A DNA stretch of 64,000 nt from CAYJEQ01 sp964370185 (GCA_964370185.1 CAYJIJ010000004.1:1-64000); one strand, 5' to 3'. Counted from the first letter of the stretch, positions 17,614 to 26,877 are shown. Notes: a model not told the origin generated them from the sequence alone. Program-made: numbers and translations.

Positions 17614-19002
17614 ATGCCTAATATGTCACCTAAAAAATGTCCCATGCCGGAGCAAGACCCAAATGTGAGGAATAAAAACTTTGCAGAAGTTGCACTCGGT
17701 TACACAAAAGAGCAAGCGATGGAAGAGGCTACACGCTGCATAAACTGCAAAAATAAGCCATGTGTGTCTATGTGTCCCGTGGCGATAGATATCCCAGCAT
17801 TTATCACCGAAGTAGCAAATGGTAATTTTGATAAAGCCTACAAAATTCTCTCGGCTTCCTCCGCACTGCCTGCGGTATGCGGAAGAGTTTGCCCACAAGA
17901 AACGCAGTGTGAGAGCAAATGCGTACGAGGAATTAAAGGCGAGCCTGTGGCAATAGGAAGGCTTGAGAGATTTGTTGCCGACTATCACAGGGAGCACGGC
18001 AAAAAAGAAGCAGTTCAAATAGAGAAGAATGGCAAAAAAGTTGCGGTAGTTGGTGCAGGCCCTGCAGGACTTACAGCGGCAGGCGATTTAGCTAAATATG
18101 GCTATGAAGTTACAATATTTGAAGCACTGCATACCTCTGGGGGTGTGCTTGTATATGGTATACCCGAATTTAGACTGCCAAAGAGCATTGTGGAGTATGA
18201 AATCAACAATCTAAAAGAACTCGGCGTAAAGATAGAAACCAATATGGTAATAGGGAAAATCCTCACCATAGACGAGCTTTTTGAAATGGGTTTTGAAGCG
18301 GTATTTATCGGAAGCGGTGCAGGACTGCCAACATTCATGAAAATACCCGGTGAAAGCCTTAAAGGTGTATATTCAGCAAATGAATATCTCACCAGAATTA
18401 ATCTGATGAAAGCATATGAAAATAGAAGCCGCACTCCTATCATGAAATCGGATAGAGTTGCCGTAGTAGGTGGGGGAAATGTGGCAATGGACGCCGCAAG
18501 AAGTGCTAAACGCATGGGCGCAAAAGAAGTGTATATCATATATCGCAGAGGTATGCAGGAATTGCCTGCAAGGCTTGAAGAAATTCACCATGCCGAAGAA
18601 GAGGGAATTATATTTAAAACACTTCATAATCCAATAGAAATAATTGGCGATGAAAAAGGCTTTGTTAAAGCGATTAAATGCGTGCAAATGGAGCTTGGAG
18701 AGCCCGACGCAAGCGGACGCCGTCGCCCGATGGTAAAAGAGGGCAGTGAATTCACCCTACCAATGGACGAGGTAATTATGAGCATAGGCACCTCGCCCAA
18801 TCCACTTATAAGCTCTACAACACCCGGACTCGACATCAACAAATGGGGATGCATAGTGGCGGACGAAGCAACGGGGCTAACCTCACGCAAACAGGTATAT
18901 GCAGGCGGTGACGCAGTAACAGGCGCTGCTACTGTAATACTTGCAATGGGCTCAGGTAAAGATGCTGCAAAGTCCATTCACGAGAGCTTGAGTGAGAGAT
19001 AA
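17614..19002 (+). CDS. nfnB: NfnB-like FAD/NADPH oxidoreductase (GltA/GltD family)
   Basis: A 462-residue protein. The N terminus (35-105) has two cysteine groups, CINCKNKPCVSMCP and CGRVCPQETQCESKC, for [4Fe-4S] clusters. VVGAGPAGLTAAG (about 145) binds FAD, and VVGGGNVAMDAARSAKR (about 285) binds NAD(P). The length matches NfnB and GltD-like subunits. AAGGAGG overlaps the end of nfnA, so the two are tightly coupled. It is annotated in many genomes as glutamate synthase small chain; with no large chain nearby and NfnA in front, the bifurcating transhydrogenase reading is preferred. Confidence 0.85.
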   Translation: MPNMSPKKCPMPEQDPNVRNKNFAEVALGYTKEQAMEEATRCINCKNKPCVSMCPVAIDIPAFITEVANGNFDKAYKILSASSALPAVCGRVCPQETQCESKCVRGIKGEPVAIGRLERFVADYHREHGKKEAVQIEKNGKKVAVVGAGPAGLTAAGDLAKYGYEVTIFEALHTSGGVLVYGIPEFRLPKSIVEYEINNLKELGVKIETNMVIGKILTIDELFEMGFEAVFIGSGAGLPTFMKIPGESLKGVYSANEYLTRINLMKAYENRSRTPIMKSDRVAVVGGGNVAMDAARSAKRMGAKEVYIIYRRGMQELPARLEEIHHAEEEGIIFKTLHNPIEIIGDEKGFVKAIKCVQMELGEPDASGRRRPMVKEGSEFTLPMDEVIMSIGTSPNPLISSTTPGLDINKWGCIVADEATGLTSRKQVYAGGDAVTGAATVILAMGSGKDAAKSIHESLSER

Positions 19003-19015
19003 AGGAGTATAAAAT

Positions 19016-19933
19016 ATGTTACCACTAAATTCATCCACTAAAAAATTTGTCCTACCCAAAGAGATAGAGCCTTATTTTGATTACCTTTACACCGAAGAAG
19101 AAAAAAAGCTTCTAAAGGTACTTGATGAAAAAATGCTAACTGCCGAGGAAATATCCAAGGAAATAGGATATGACTGCACTGAGCTTATTAAAACGGCGTA
19201 CAGAAAAGACATTGTAAGCAAAGAGATAATCGACGGTGTACTTAAATACAATCTATATGCTATAACCACAAGGGTAAATAATTTTGCGGTATATGAGCAG
19301 GAAACATATAGGAGTATGCCAGAAGAGGGTAGGGAAGCACTAAGGCTTTTCCATCTCGACTATTATCTTAAAAAGAAAAAAGGGCAGACACTCGAAGAGC
19401 TATCCCAAAATAAAAACAGAATTTCTACCACTGAAGAAGCAATTACCTATCTAAAAAGCGTGACAGAGCCCATCATAGTAATTCCCTGCGATTGTCGTTC
19501 AAAAGCTGGGGGATGTGGGCATAGTAAAAACACCTGCATAATGGTTGGAAGCGGACTTAATACCGTGCATGATAAAGGCCTTGGAACTATCCTCACAAAT
19601 GAAGAGGCGATAGAGCTCATAAAAGAATGTGCAAAAGAGGGACTTATGCATTCGCTTGAAGCAGAGGGAATGTGCAATTGCTGTGGTGATTGTTGCTATC
19701 CATTAACAGCCTCTAAAGCAATGGGACTAAAAGGCATCTGGCCACAGCAGAGTTACATAATCAATTTTGATGAAAGTAAATGTATAAAATGTGGTAAATG
19801 CATTAAAAGATGCCACTTCGGTGTCTTTGAAAAAGCAGGAGGAAGCATTCTCCTTGATAAAGAAAAATGCTATGGATGCGGTGTGTGTGTGTCCACATGT
19901 CCAAAAGAAGCATTAAGCCTCAGTAGGCTCTAA
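19016..19933 (+). CDS. Ferredoxin-domain protein with N-terminal winged-helix-like region
   Basis: A 305-residue protein. Residues about 20-75 look like a small helical, winged-helix-type region (TAEEISKEIGYD). A central part has the cysteine pattern CDCRSKAGGCGHSKNTC and then CNCCGDCC. The C terminus is a classical 2x[4Fe-4S] ferredoxin (CIKCGKCIKRCH and CYGCGVCVSTCP). It lies 13 bp after nfnB, so it is probably co-transcribed and may exchange electrons with NfnAB. I know relatives only as uncharacterised 4Fe-4S binding proteins. A redox-sensing role is possible but not shown. Confidence 0.7.
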   Translation: MLPLNSSTKKFVLPKEIEPYFDYLYTEEEKKLLKVLDEKMLTAEEISKEIGYDCTELIKTAYRKDIVSKEIIDGVLKYNLYAITTRVNNFAVYEQETYRSMPEEGREALRLFHLDYYLKKKKGQTLEELSQNKNRISTTEEAITYLKSVTEPIIVIPCDCRSKAGGCGHSKNTCIMVGSGLNTVHDKGLGTILTNEEAIELIKECAKEGLMHSLEAEGMCNCCGDCCYPLTASKAMGLKGIWPQQSYIINFDESKCIKCGKCIKRCHFGVFEKAGGSILLDKEKCYGCGVCVSTCPKEALSLSRL

Positions 19934-19966
19934 TATCTAAAACTAAAAACCCATAAACGAAAATGT

Positions 19967-20004
19967 CTCCCCCACATCTGCCATATTAGGCAGATGTGGG
20001 GGAG
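19967..20004. terminator. 16-bp perfect hairpin ending the nfn operon
   Basis: CTCCCCCACATCTGCC (19967-19982) pairs with GGCAGATGTGGGGGAG (19989-20004). It lies between convergent operons. Confidence 0.75.
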
Positions 20005-20050
20005 TAGCTTTATTATATTTTATAGCAAATTTATTTAAGTAACACAAAAC

Positions 20051-20081
20051 AAATCTCCCCAGCCATAGGCGGAGGAGATTT
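20051..20081 (-). terminator. Hairpin downstream of ysxC
   Basis: AAATCTCC (20051-20058) pairs with GGAGATTT (20074-20081), with a partial inner helix. It is a likely terminator for the minus-strand lon-ysxC operon, without a long T run. Confidence 0.45.
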
Positions 20082-20154
20082 AGAAAAAATTCATGTTTTT
20101 ATATTTTATGCACACCGTCTCACCATTTTGTGGTAAGTGAAATTGATAGTTTAT

Positions 20155-20820
20155 TTAATCAAATAAATCTTCATCAAAGTTTTCATCATCTTCATCATCT
20201 TCATCATCTTCATCATCGGTTAGATATTCGGAAATATCCTCTGCGGCGATGTCTTCCACAATTGCCTTAATTTCCTCCACACCCTCACCAGTTTCTGCTG
20301 AAAATGGTATCATGGTAATTTCGTTGCCATATGGGATTTCGGTTAGAAATGCGGAGAGTCTTTCTGCCTGCTCACGCTTTGAGAGTTTGTCCTTCTTAGT
20401 TAGAATTACCACAAATGGAATTTCATTCGAAACGAGGAAGTTTAGCATATGCAAATCGTCTTTTGTGGGTGGATGGCGCATATCAATGAGCTGAAAAACA
20501 AGCATTAAAAACCTGTCATCATCAAAATAACCCTCGATAAGCTTGCTCCATCTCGCCTTTTCGGTTTTTGCAACCTTTGCATAACCATAGCCGGGGAGGT
20601 CTACAAATCGTACATTTTCAAGCTTGAAAAAATTAATCGTGGTGGTTTTACCCGGCATTGAACTAACCCTCGCCAAATGCTTGCGATTAAAAAGCTTATT
20701 TATCATAGAGGATTTACCCACATTTGAGCGCCCAGAAAAGGCTATCTCAATTGTAGAGGATTTTGGCATTTGTTCAAATCGTCCATAAGATGTCTCAAAC
20801 TCAACATTGTTAAAATTCAT
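20155..20820 (-). CDS. ysxC: YsxC/YihA (EngB) ribosome-assembly GTPase with acidic tail
   Basis: A 221-residue GTPase for large-subunit ribosome assembly. GRSNVGKSSM (about 30) is the G1 P-loop, DLPGYGYAK (about 75) G3, and LTKKDKL (about 140) G4. It is about 25 residues longer than the usual 195, because the C terminus is a run of Asp/Glu encoded by a 9-bp microsatellite (about 20184-20219). It follows lon by 133 bp on the same strand, the classical lonA-ysxC order of Firmicutes. The tail is probably a slippage product without catalytic role. Confidence 0.95.
   Translation of the reverse strand: MNFNNVEFETSYGRFEQMPKSSTIEIAFSGRSNVGKSSMINKLFNRKHLARVSSMPGKTTTINFFKLENVRFVDLPGYGYAKVAKTEKARWSKLIEGYFDDDRFLMLVFQLIDMRHPPTKDDLHMLNFLVSNEIPFVVILTKKDKLSKREQAERLSAFLTEIPYGNEITMIPFSAETGEGVEEIKAIVEDIAAEDISEYLTDDEDDEDDEDDENFDEDLFD
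20184..20219 (-). repeat. 9-bp microsatellite encoding an Asp-Asp-Glu tail
   Basis: CATCATCTT repeats about four times on the plus strand, the last copy diverging, and encodes (DDE)n at the ysxC C terminus. Confidence 0.85.
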
Positions 20821-20953
20821 TTTTTATGACCATTCCTTCCAGTAAAAGGCACAACCTTACCATAAAAATGGTCGAATATGTGCCACATTTTTCGATTGTC
20901 CGATTTAGCATAGGAGAAAAACGGTTTTAATAGACATATTTTCAAAATAGCTA

Positions 20954-23401
20954 CTACTGCTTTATATATGTCGTAGTTAAACTATCCCCATCAACAGAAT
21001 AATCAAGATGGGAAGCCTTATTTACCTCGGGATTATAAAGCAAAGCAGTTTCTAAAACAGTATCTATTTCCGAGGCAATAACAAATTTTATGCTTTCCCT
21101 AATAACTTCGTCAACCTTTTCGAGGTCTTTTTCATTTTCCTTAGGGATGATTATAGTCTGTATTCCCACACGATGTGCCGCCATTGCTTTTTCCCTTAAG
21201 CCACCTATAGGAAGCACCCTACCCCTGAGTGAGATTTCACCCGTCATAGCCACATCACGCCTTGCAGGTGTGTTTGTGAGTGCGGAAACAAGTGCAGTAG
21301 TAATAGTAACACCAGCGGACGGGCCGTCCTTTGGCACTGCACCTTCGGGTGCGTGGATGTGAATATCTTTTGTTTTGTAAAAATCAGCATCTATGCCAAA
21401 CTTTTTATGAGCACTGCGCACATAGCTCACTGCTATGCGAGCGGATTCTTTCATTACATCTCCTAAATTACCCGTAAGCTCAATTTTACCGCTTCCCTCG
21501 AGCACGGCAATTTCGATAGGTAGCATTTCTCCGCCCACTGAAGTCCAAGCCAGACCGTTGACTACACCGACTAAATTTGCTGCGGATAGGAGGTCAACAC
21601 GGTATTTCTTTGCACCGAGGTAGTCTTCCACCAAAGAAGCATTAAGAGTAACCTTGCTTTTTTCTCCTGACATAATTGTTTTTATCGACTTACGGCAAAG
21701 CGAGGCTATTTCTCTTTCAAGTTTGCGGACACCTGATTCCCTTGTGTAAAAATCAATAAGTGCATATATTGCCGACTTATCAAATTTTAGCTGAGAAGCC
21801 TTTACTCCATGCTTTTTCATCTGCTTAGGTATCAGATGATTTTTAGCTATATTAAATTTCTCATCCCTTGTATAACTACCAACATCAATAACTTCCATAC
21901 GGTCTAAGAGTGGAGCAGGTATTGAAGATAGATTATTTGCGGTAGCAATAAAAAGCACATTGGATAAATCAAATGGGATTTCCACAAAATGATCCACAAA
22001 AGCTACATTCTGCTCAGAGTCAAGCACTTCAAGGAGTGCAGAAGATGGGTCGCCCCTAAAATCACTGCCGAGCTTGTCTATTTCGTCGAGCAAAATAAGC
22101 GGATTATTGCTTTTGGCACTGCGAAGAGAATTCACAATTCTCCCGGGCATAGCACCTATATAGGTTTTTCTATGGCCTCTTATATCCGATTCATCACGCA
22201 CACCACCGAGCGACATTCTGGTGTAGTTTCTGCCCATGGCTTTAGCAATACTCTTTGCTATGGATGTTTTACCAACACCGGGAGGGCCCACAAGGCAGAT
22301 GATTTGACCTTTTATTTCGGGAGACATTGCACGAACCGCCAAAAGCTCTAATATTCTATCCTTAACCTTTTTCATGCCATAATGTTCTTTATCAAGAAGT
22401 GCTAAAGCTTTTTGTATATCAATTTTATCCTTTGTTGATTTATTCCAAGGCATTGAAATACAAGTGTCAAGATAATTTCTGATAACACCGCTCTCAGGGG
22501 AAGTATAGGACATCCTTGTGATACGGCTTGCCTCTTTAATTAGCTTTTCTTCGCTTTCTTCAGGGAGCTTTAATGCAGTGATTTTATCCACATAATCATA
22601 ATACTCATCCATCGGGCTTTCGCCGTCGTTAAGCTCGGAAGAAATCGCCTTTAACTGTTCTCTGAGGTAGTATTCACGCTGATTTTTATCAATTTGTTCC
22701 TTTACTTTGTCGTATATCTCGCGCTCAAGTGTGAGTAGTTCATTTTCTTTATCGAGTATCGCCGCAAGTATTGCAAGACGCTTAATCGGGGAGGACTCTG
22801 CTAAAATCCTCTGCTTGTCTTCAATTGGGACGGGTAGATTGCCTGCAATATACTGTGCAACCTCAATATAATTATCCTCAAAAATAACATTGGAAATAAT
22901 CTCCCTCGGCATTTTGGGAGATAATTCACAATATTCTTCGAATAATTCCTGAACTGTGCGCAGATGTGCTGTACAGCGCATTTCCATATGCTTGCGCACA
23001 GGTGTGAGCGGGAATTTTTCAACTATACAGGACATATGGGAGTCATCCTCAGTAATATCAAGTATTTTTGCTCTATATACTCCTTCAGCAACTACGCGCA
23101 AAACATTATTATTAGTTTTTACGACCTGCTTAATCTCAGCAACTACACCGACATTATATATATTCTCTGCGGAGGGATCTTCGGATTTAATGTCCTTCTG
23201 TGTTGCAAGCATTACCATGCGGTTATCATTCATAGCTTGATGAAGAGCGGTTACGGATTTATCCCTGCCAACATCAAAATGAAGCACCATTTTAGGAAAA
23301 ATAACAAGCCCCCTCAGTGATATAAGTGGCATTGTAAAGACTGAAAAATCTTGTTTATCTTTTGCAGAAGTGTCCGCAGTATTGTTTTTATCGTTATTCA
23401 T
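20954..23401 (-). CDS. lon: ATP-dependent protease Lon (LonA type)
   Basis: An 815-residue soluble hexameric protease. The N-terminal substrate domain (about 20-220) is followed by a coiled linker, then AAA+ with Walker A GPPGVGKTS and Walker B LLDEIDKLG, and a protease domain with catalytic Ser in PKDGPSAG and Lys in the tract after RVLPIGGLREK. Start set at ATG 23401 because AAAGGTGA ends six bases upstream; an earlier GTG at 23410 overlaps that site. It degrades misfolded and regulatory proteins. A promoter lies at 23538-23566. No CIRCE or CtsR box was seen. Confidence 0.96.
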   Translation of the reverse strand: MNNDKNNTADTSAKDKQDFSVFTMPLISLRGLVIFPKMVLHFDVGRDKSVTALHQAMNDNRMVMLATQKDIKSEDPSAENIYNVGVVAEIKQVVKTNNNVLRVVAEGVYRAKILDITEDDSHMSCIVEKFPLTPVRKHMEMRCTAHLRTVQELFEEYCELSPKMPREIISNVIFEDNYIEVAQYIAGNLPVPIEDKQRILAESSPIKRLAILAAILDKENELLTLEREIYDKVKEQIDKNQREYYLREQLKAISSELNDGESPMDEYYDYVDKITALKLPEESEEKLIKEASRITRMSYTSPESGVIRNYLDTCISMPWNKSTKDKIDIQKALALLDKEHYGMKKVKDRILELLAVRAMSPEIKGQIICLVGPPGVGKTSIAKSIAKAMGRNYTRMSLGGVRDESDIRGHRKTYIGAMPGRIVNSLRSAKSNNPLILLDEIDKLGSDFRGDPSSALLEVLDSEQNVAFVDHFVEIPFDLSNVLFIATANNLSSIPAPLLDRMEVIDVGSYTRDEKFNIAKNHLIPKQMKKHGVKASQLKFDKSAIYALIDFYTRESGVRKLEREIASLCRKSIKTIMSGEKSKVTLNASLVEDYLGAKKYRVDLLSAANLVGVVNGLAWTSVGGEMLPIEIAVLEGSGKIELTGNLGDVMKESARIAVSYVRSAHKKFGIDADFYKTKDIHIHAPEGAVPKDGPSAGVTITTALVSALTNTPARRDVAMTGEISLRGRVLPIGGLREKAMAAHRVGIQTIIIPKENEKDLEKVDEVIRESIKFVIASEIDTVLETALLYNPEVNKASHLDYSVDGDSLTTTYIKQ

Positions 23402-23537
23402 TATATTCACCTTTCTGAGTTTGAAAACTTTATATTAAATCTTGGTGTAATAATCAATGCTCTATCAAAGAGAAATACTACATTTGATAATGTGAGCAAA
23501 TTTTTATCACACTTTTGAATATTTATACTTATATCTA

Positions 23538-23566
23538 ATTATACCTAATCAGTGTCTTTAAATCAA
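23538..23566 (-). promoter_or_regulatory. lon promoter
   Basis: Minus strand: -35 TTGATT (23566-23561), 17-bp spacer, -10 TATAAT (23543-23538). The start is expected near 23531. Confidence 0.6.
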
Positions 23567-23664
23567 TAATTTTGTGTGAATTTGTCATGTATATTGTATT
23601 TATGTAAAAAAATAAAATTTTAAAAATATATTTTTATGCAGTAAATATAAAAAAGTGCTAAAGC

Positions 23665-23710
23665 AAATAAAATTGCTTGCTCCCACTGTAACTTAAGAGG
23701 GAACAAGCAA
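23665..23710 (-). terminator. rex terminator
   Basis: On the minus strand TTGCTTGTTCCC (23710-23699) pairs with GGGAGCAAGCAA (23684-23673), with one G-T pair, followed by TTTTATTT. Confidence 0.8.
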
Positions 23711-23727
23711 CAAAGCAATATATAATT

Positions 23728-24369
23728 TTAAGATTGCTTTAAAGTGCTTACACGATAGGAAAGAGTCATCATACTGTCCGCTAAATGCACATTTTCAACA
23801 ACTACATCTTCATGCTCCAGTCTAATTTCATATTGCGAAAAATTCCAAAATCCTTTTATTCCATATTCTATTAAATCACTCACTATTTCTTTAGCAGCAA
23901 GCCTTGGTATACATAGTATTGCTACAGATGGGGAGTGCTTTTCACAAAAGTCTTTTATATTCTCGGGCGAGGTAACAGTGACACCCCTCACCGTAGTACC
24001 GTGAACTGATTGATCAATGTCAAAGGCTCCAACAAGCTCAAAACCCAATTTCTCAAAATTAACATATGTGGCAACAGCTTTTCCTAAATTACCCACACCA
24101 ATAATAATTGTCTTGTGATTGTTATTAATTCCGAGTATTGAGCCTATTTCATCGCGAAGCATTGCGACATTATACCCATATCCCTGCTGACCAAATCCAC
24201 CAAAACAGTTTAAGTCCTGTCTGATTTGTGAAGCGGTTAAATTCATAAGCTGTGCAAGCTCCCGTGAAGAAATTCTATTGACTTCTTTTTGTAAAAGTTC
24301 TCCTAAATATCTGTAGTACCTCGGCAAACGTCTTATTACCGAAATAGAAACCTTATCATTTTTAGGCAT
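23728..24369 (-). CDS. rex: Redox-sensing transcriptional repressor Rex
   Basis: A 213-residue repressor that senses the NADH/NAD ratio. An N-terminal winged helix (about 10-80) with SSRELAQLMNLTASQIRQDL is followed by a Rossmann domain with IIGVGNLGKAVATY (about 95) and a C-terminal swapped helix. The length is normal. AGAGGTGAT precedes the ATG. It is second in a comEB-rex operon, with 14 bp between the genes. In Clostridia Rex controls fermentation and NADH-oxidising genes; several redox genes in this window could be targets, but I found no clean TTGTTAANNNNTTAACAA site. Confidence 0.95.
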   Translation of the reverse strand: MPKNDKVSISVIRRLPRYYRYLGELLQKEVNRISSRELAQLMNLTASQIRQDLNCFGGFGQQGYGYNVAMLRDEIGSILGINNNHKTIIIGVGNLGKAVATYVNFEKLGFELVGAFDIDQSVHGTTVRGVTVTSPENIKDFCEKHSPSVAILCIPRLAAKEIVSDLIEYGIKGFWNFSQYEIRLEHEDVVVENVHLADSMMTLSYRVSTLKQS

Positions 24370-24383
24370 TCATATCACCTCTC

Positions 24384-24875
24384 TTAATATCCAAAGACAC
24401 CCGAAAGGGAGTCGTCGGTAAAAATATAATCTTCATAAACATCTATAACATGATATTTATCAGCAGCATCTCTAATATAAATTTTGGCAATTCCTGCATT
24501 TATTATCATTCTTTTGCACATTGCACATGGGTTGGCATTTTTAATGTACTCGCCACTTGCATATTCTTTCCCTACAAGGTAGAGCGAACTTTCAAGCATA
24601 TTTTCCCTACCGGCATGTATTATGGCATTTGCTTCGGCGTGCACTGAGCGACATAGCTCATAGCGTTCACCACGGGGGATACCTAATTTTTCTCTTGTGC
24701 AATAATTTAAGTCACAGCAGTTTTTTCGACCTCTCGGTGCACCGACATAACCAGTAGAGATTATTTGATCATTTTTTACAATGACAGCACCATAATTGCG
24801 CCTAAGGCAGGTGCCCCTACCTGCAACTGTTTCCGCTATGTCGAGATAGTAACTTGTTTTATCCTGTCTATCCAT
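24384..24875 (-). CDS. comEB: dCMP/ComEB-type deaminase
   Basis: A 163-residue zinc deaminase. VHAEANA gives the zinc His and catalytic Glu, and NPCAMCKRM the two zinc cysteines. The first residues (YYLDIAETVAGRGTCLRRNYGAVIV) are typical of the ComE operon protein 2/dCMP deaminase family, which supplies dUMP from dCMP. Start placed at ATG 24875 after GGGGAG; an upstream TTG at 24893 is weaker. No comEA or comEC is adjacent, so a nucleotide-metabolism role is more likely than competence. Confidence 0.88.
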   Translation of the reverse strand: MDRQDKTSYYLDIAETVAGRGTCLRRNYGAVIVKNDQIISTGYVGAPRGRKNCCDLNYCTREKLGIPRGERYELCRSVHAEANAIIHAGRENMLESSLYLVGKEYASGEYIKNANPCAMCKRMIINAGIAKIYIRDAADKYHVIDVYEDYIFTDDSLSGVFGY

Positions 24876-24913
24876 AACTGCTCCCCGTTTCAAAAAATAT
24901 ATGATAATAAATA

Positions 24914-24942
24914 ATAATATAATATTTTTTCAAATTTTGCAA
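24914..24942 (-). promoter_or_regulatory. Promoter of comEB-rex
   Basis: Minus strand: -35 TTGCAA (24942-24937), 17-bp spacer, -10 TATTAT (24919-24914). Confidence 0.5.
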
Positions 24943-25100
24943 TGGCTTTCTTTGTTTTTTTATGTTACTATTTAAAATAGGATAAATAATTATATGTAAA
25001 AATACCTACATTTTTATTTTTTGCACTAAGATAAAAGAGCTAAAATAGATTAATTCACCTTGGTTTCACAAATACCAAGAAAAAATATCGGAGGAAAACT

Positions 25101-25973
25101 ATGCAAAATCTATCAAATATATCAGTAATAAAGGATGTTATGACACGGCACGGATTTACTTTTTCTAAATCCCTTGGTCAAAACTTCCTCACAAACCCCT
25201 CTATTTGCCCTAAAATGGCGGAGCTTTCAGGCGCTAAAAAAGGAGTGGGAGTAATTGAGATAGGTGCAGGGGTGGGAGTTCTCACCAAAGAGCTTGCAGA
25301 GCGTGCGGATAAAGTAATCTGCATTGAGATAGACAAGCGTCTGATGCCAGTGCTCGATGAAACCTTGGGCGAATATGAGAATATAAAAATAATAAATGAC
25401 GATGTCTTAAAGGTGGACTTGCACAAAATAATCTCAGAAGAATTTGAGGGGATGGAAGTAGTGGTGTGCGCTAATTTACCATACTATATTACCTCGCCTA
25501 TAATAATGCATCTTCTCGAAAGCAAGCTTCCGATTAATGCTATTACAGTAATGGTACAAAAAGAAGCCGCCCAGAGAATTACTGCAAAACCTGCCACAAG
25601 GGAGATAGGCGCAATTACCGTAGCAATAAGATATTACGCCGATCCAAAACATTTATTTGCTGTATCAAGAGGCTCTTTCATGCCCTCACCCGATGTGGAT
25701 TCGGCAGTAATAAGGCTTGATATACTTAAAAAACCATCAGTAGAAGTTAAAAGTGAAACGAGCTTTTTTGCAGTGGTAAAAGCCTCCTTCTCCCAGAGAA
25801 GAAAGACAATGGTAAACTGCCTGTCCTCTTATTTTTCTCTGCCCAAATCAGAAGCACAGGAGATTTTAGCTCGCTGCGAAATAAAGCTCAACGCAAGGGC
25901 GGAGGAGCTTTTAATGGAGGATTTTGCTAAAATTTCCGATGAGATATTTAATCTAATTCGGGATGAAAATTAG
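25101..25973 (+). CDS. rsmA: 16S rRNA dimethyltransferase RsmA/KsgA
   Basis: A 290-residue SAM-dependent enzyme that dimethylates the two adenines in the helix 45 loop of 16S rRNA. SLGQNFLTNP (about 24) is the family start motif, IGAGVGVLTKELA motif I, and NLPYYITSPI (about 130) motif IV with the catalytic Asn-Leu-Pro-Tyr. The C-terminal helical domain includes FSQRRKTMVNCL. The length is normal. GGAGGA precedes the ATG. It is monocistronic and divergent from comEB, ending at a perfect hairpin. Confidence 0.95.
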   Translation: MQNLSNISVIKDVMTRHGFTFSKSLGQNFLTNPSICPKMAELSGAKKGVGVIEIGAGVGVLTKELAERADKVICIEIDKRLMPVLDETLGEYENIKIINDDVLKVDLHKIISEEFEGMEVVVCANLPYYITSPIIMHLLESKLPINAITVMVQKEAAQRITAKPATREIGAITVAIRYYADPKHLFAVSRGSFMPSPDVDSAVIRLDILKKPSVEVKSETSFFAVVKASFSQRRKTMVNCLSSYFSLPKSEAQEILARCEIKLNARAEELLMEDFAKISDEIFNLIRDEN

Positions 25974-26012
25974 TAGATAATACACTATATATATGACCTA
26001 AAATATACAATA

Positions 26013-26046
26013 CGGGGTATTCTACATTATAATGCAGAATACCCCG
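26013..26046. terminator. Bidirectional terminator hairpin (CGGGGTATT family)
   Basis: CGGGGTATTCT pairs with AGAATACCCCG (26013-26046) around a CATTATAATG core. It lies between convergent genes and has the same stem as 2132-2176. Confidence 0.7.
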
Positions 26047-26080
26047 ATATCAGTTATCTTTAAAATTATAGTCAATTATT

Positions 26081-26794
26081 TTAATCCCTTGGCTTATTCA
26101 TATTAATATCATCCTGTATGCGGTACTCCGCATTTTTTATCAAATTGAGTAGGGAAGAATAGAATAGGGGATAATCATGTTCTAAAAGTTGTGTTGTAAT
26201 ATGCATGAGCTGTGCCTTCTCAAGCTTATCCATATTCATTACTGGCGAGCCACTGCATATTGCCATAGCGTTTGCTTCACAGAGGTGTTCTGAAGCATTT
26301 GCGTAAAAAGAATATGTGTGTGTAGGTAGTGAAAATAAACTGTCCTGATTTTTGGGATTGGCATTATATACTGTTCTGAACATTTTGTACACACTAAGCA
26401 TCAAATATGATGAAACCTCATCCACTAAATCATCATTTTCATACTTAGCCATTATATCAAAAAGGACATTGAGTGAATTTGCAATAAGTTTTTTATTTAA
26501 GATAGTTAAAATATTTGCGGAGGAATTCTCTTTTCCGAGGGAATCAGGCTCGGGAATATCACTTACTGATATTGTATGACCGCTTTTGTCGGGGGAAAGT
26601 CCGAGCAAATAATCACAAGAAACATCATAGTATGAAGAGGTTTTAATTAAAAAATCAAGACCACATTCACGTATTCCCTTTTCATAATGGGATAGTAGCG
26701 ACTGGGATATACCAAGGTCGCCCGCCACTTTTTTTTGGCTAACACCCCTTTCTTTACGCAAAAGGGTGAGTATTCTGGGAAAATCACCGTTCAT
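26081..26794 (-). CDS. XRE-family helix-turn-helix regulator
   Basis: A 237-residue protein. Residues 5-65 form a Cro/C1-type DNA-binding domain (LRKERGVSQKKVAGDLGISQSLLSHYEKG), followed by a domain of about 170 residues without recognisable motifs, partly helical and probably for dimerisation or sensing. GGAGGAAAC precedes the ATG. The promoter at 26849-26877 and short palindromes between promoter and gene (26818-26840) suggest autorepression. The neighbour histidine-phosphatase gene is divergent and may be a target. The regulon is unknown. Confidence 0.8.
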   Translation of the reverse strand: MNGDFPRILTLLRKERGVSQKKVAGDLGISQSLLSHYEKGIRECGLDFLIKTSSYYDVSCDYLLGLSPDKSGHTISVSDIPEPDSLGKENSSANILTILNKKLIANSLNVLFDIMAKYENDDLVDEVSSYLMLSVYKMFRTVYNANPKNQDSLFSLPTHTYSFYANASEHLCEANAMAICSGSPVMNMDKLEKAQLMHITTQLLEHDYPLFYSSLLNLIKNAEYRIQDDINMNKPRD

Positions 26795-26817
26795 TATTAG
26801 TTTCCTCCGATTGTTTA

Positions 26818-26877
26818 ACTATCTTATAGTATATAGTCAAGTAAAGAAATTATAGTATAAATGCCCTAATTTGTAAA
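26818..26877 (-). promoter_or_regulatory. Promoter and putative auto-operator of the XRE regulator
   Basis: Minus strand: -35 TTTACA (26877-26872), 17-bp spacer, -10 TATAAT (26854-26849). Downstream of the start lie ACTAT-CTT-ATAGT (26818-26830) and TATAGTATATAG (26825-26836), short overlapping dyads suited to a Cro-like dimer. Confidence 0.5.

Larger units (their letters stand above)
23402..23727 (-). other. 326-bp gap holding the lon promoter and rex terminator
   Basis: The rex terminator (23665-23710), the lon promoter (23538-23566) and a roughly 130-base lon leader fill this space. No other gene is visible. Confidence 0.7.
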
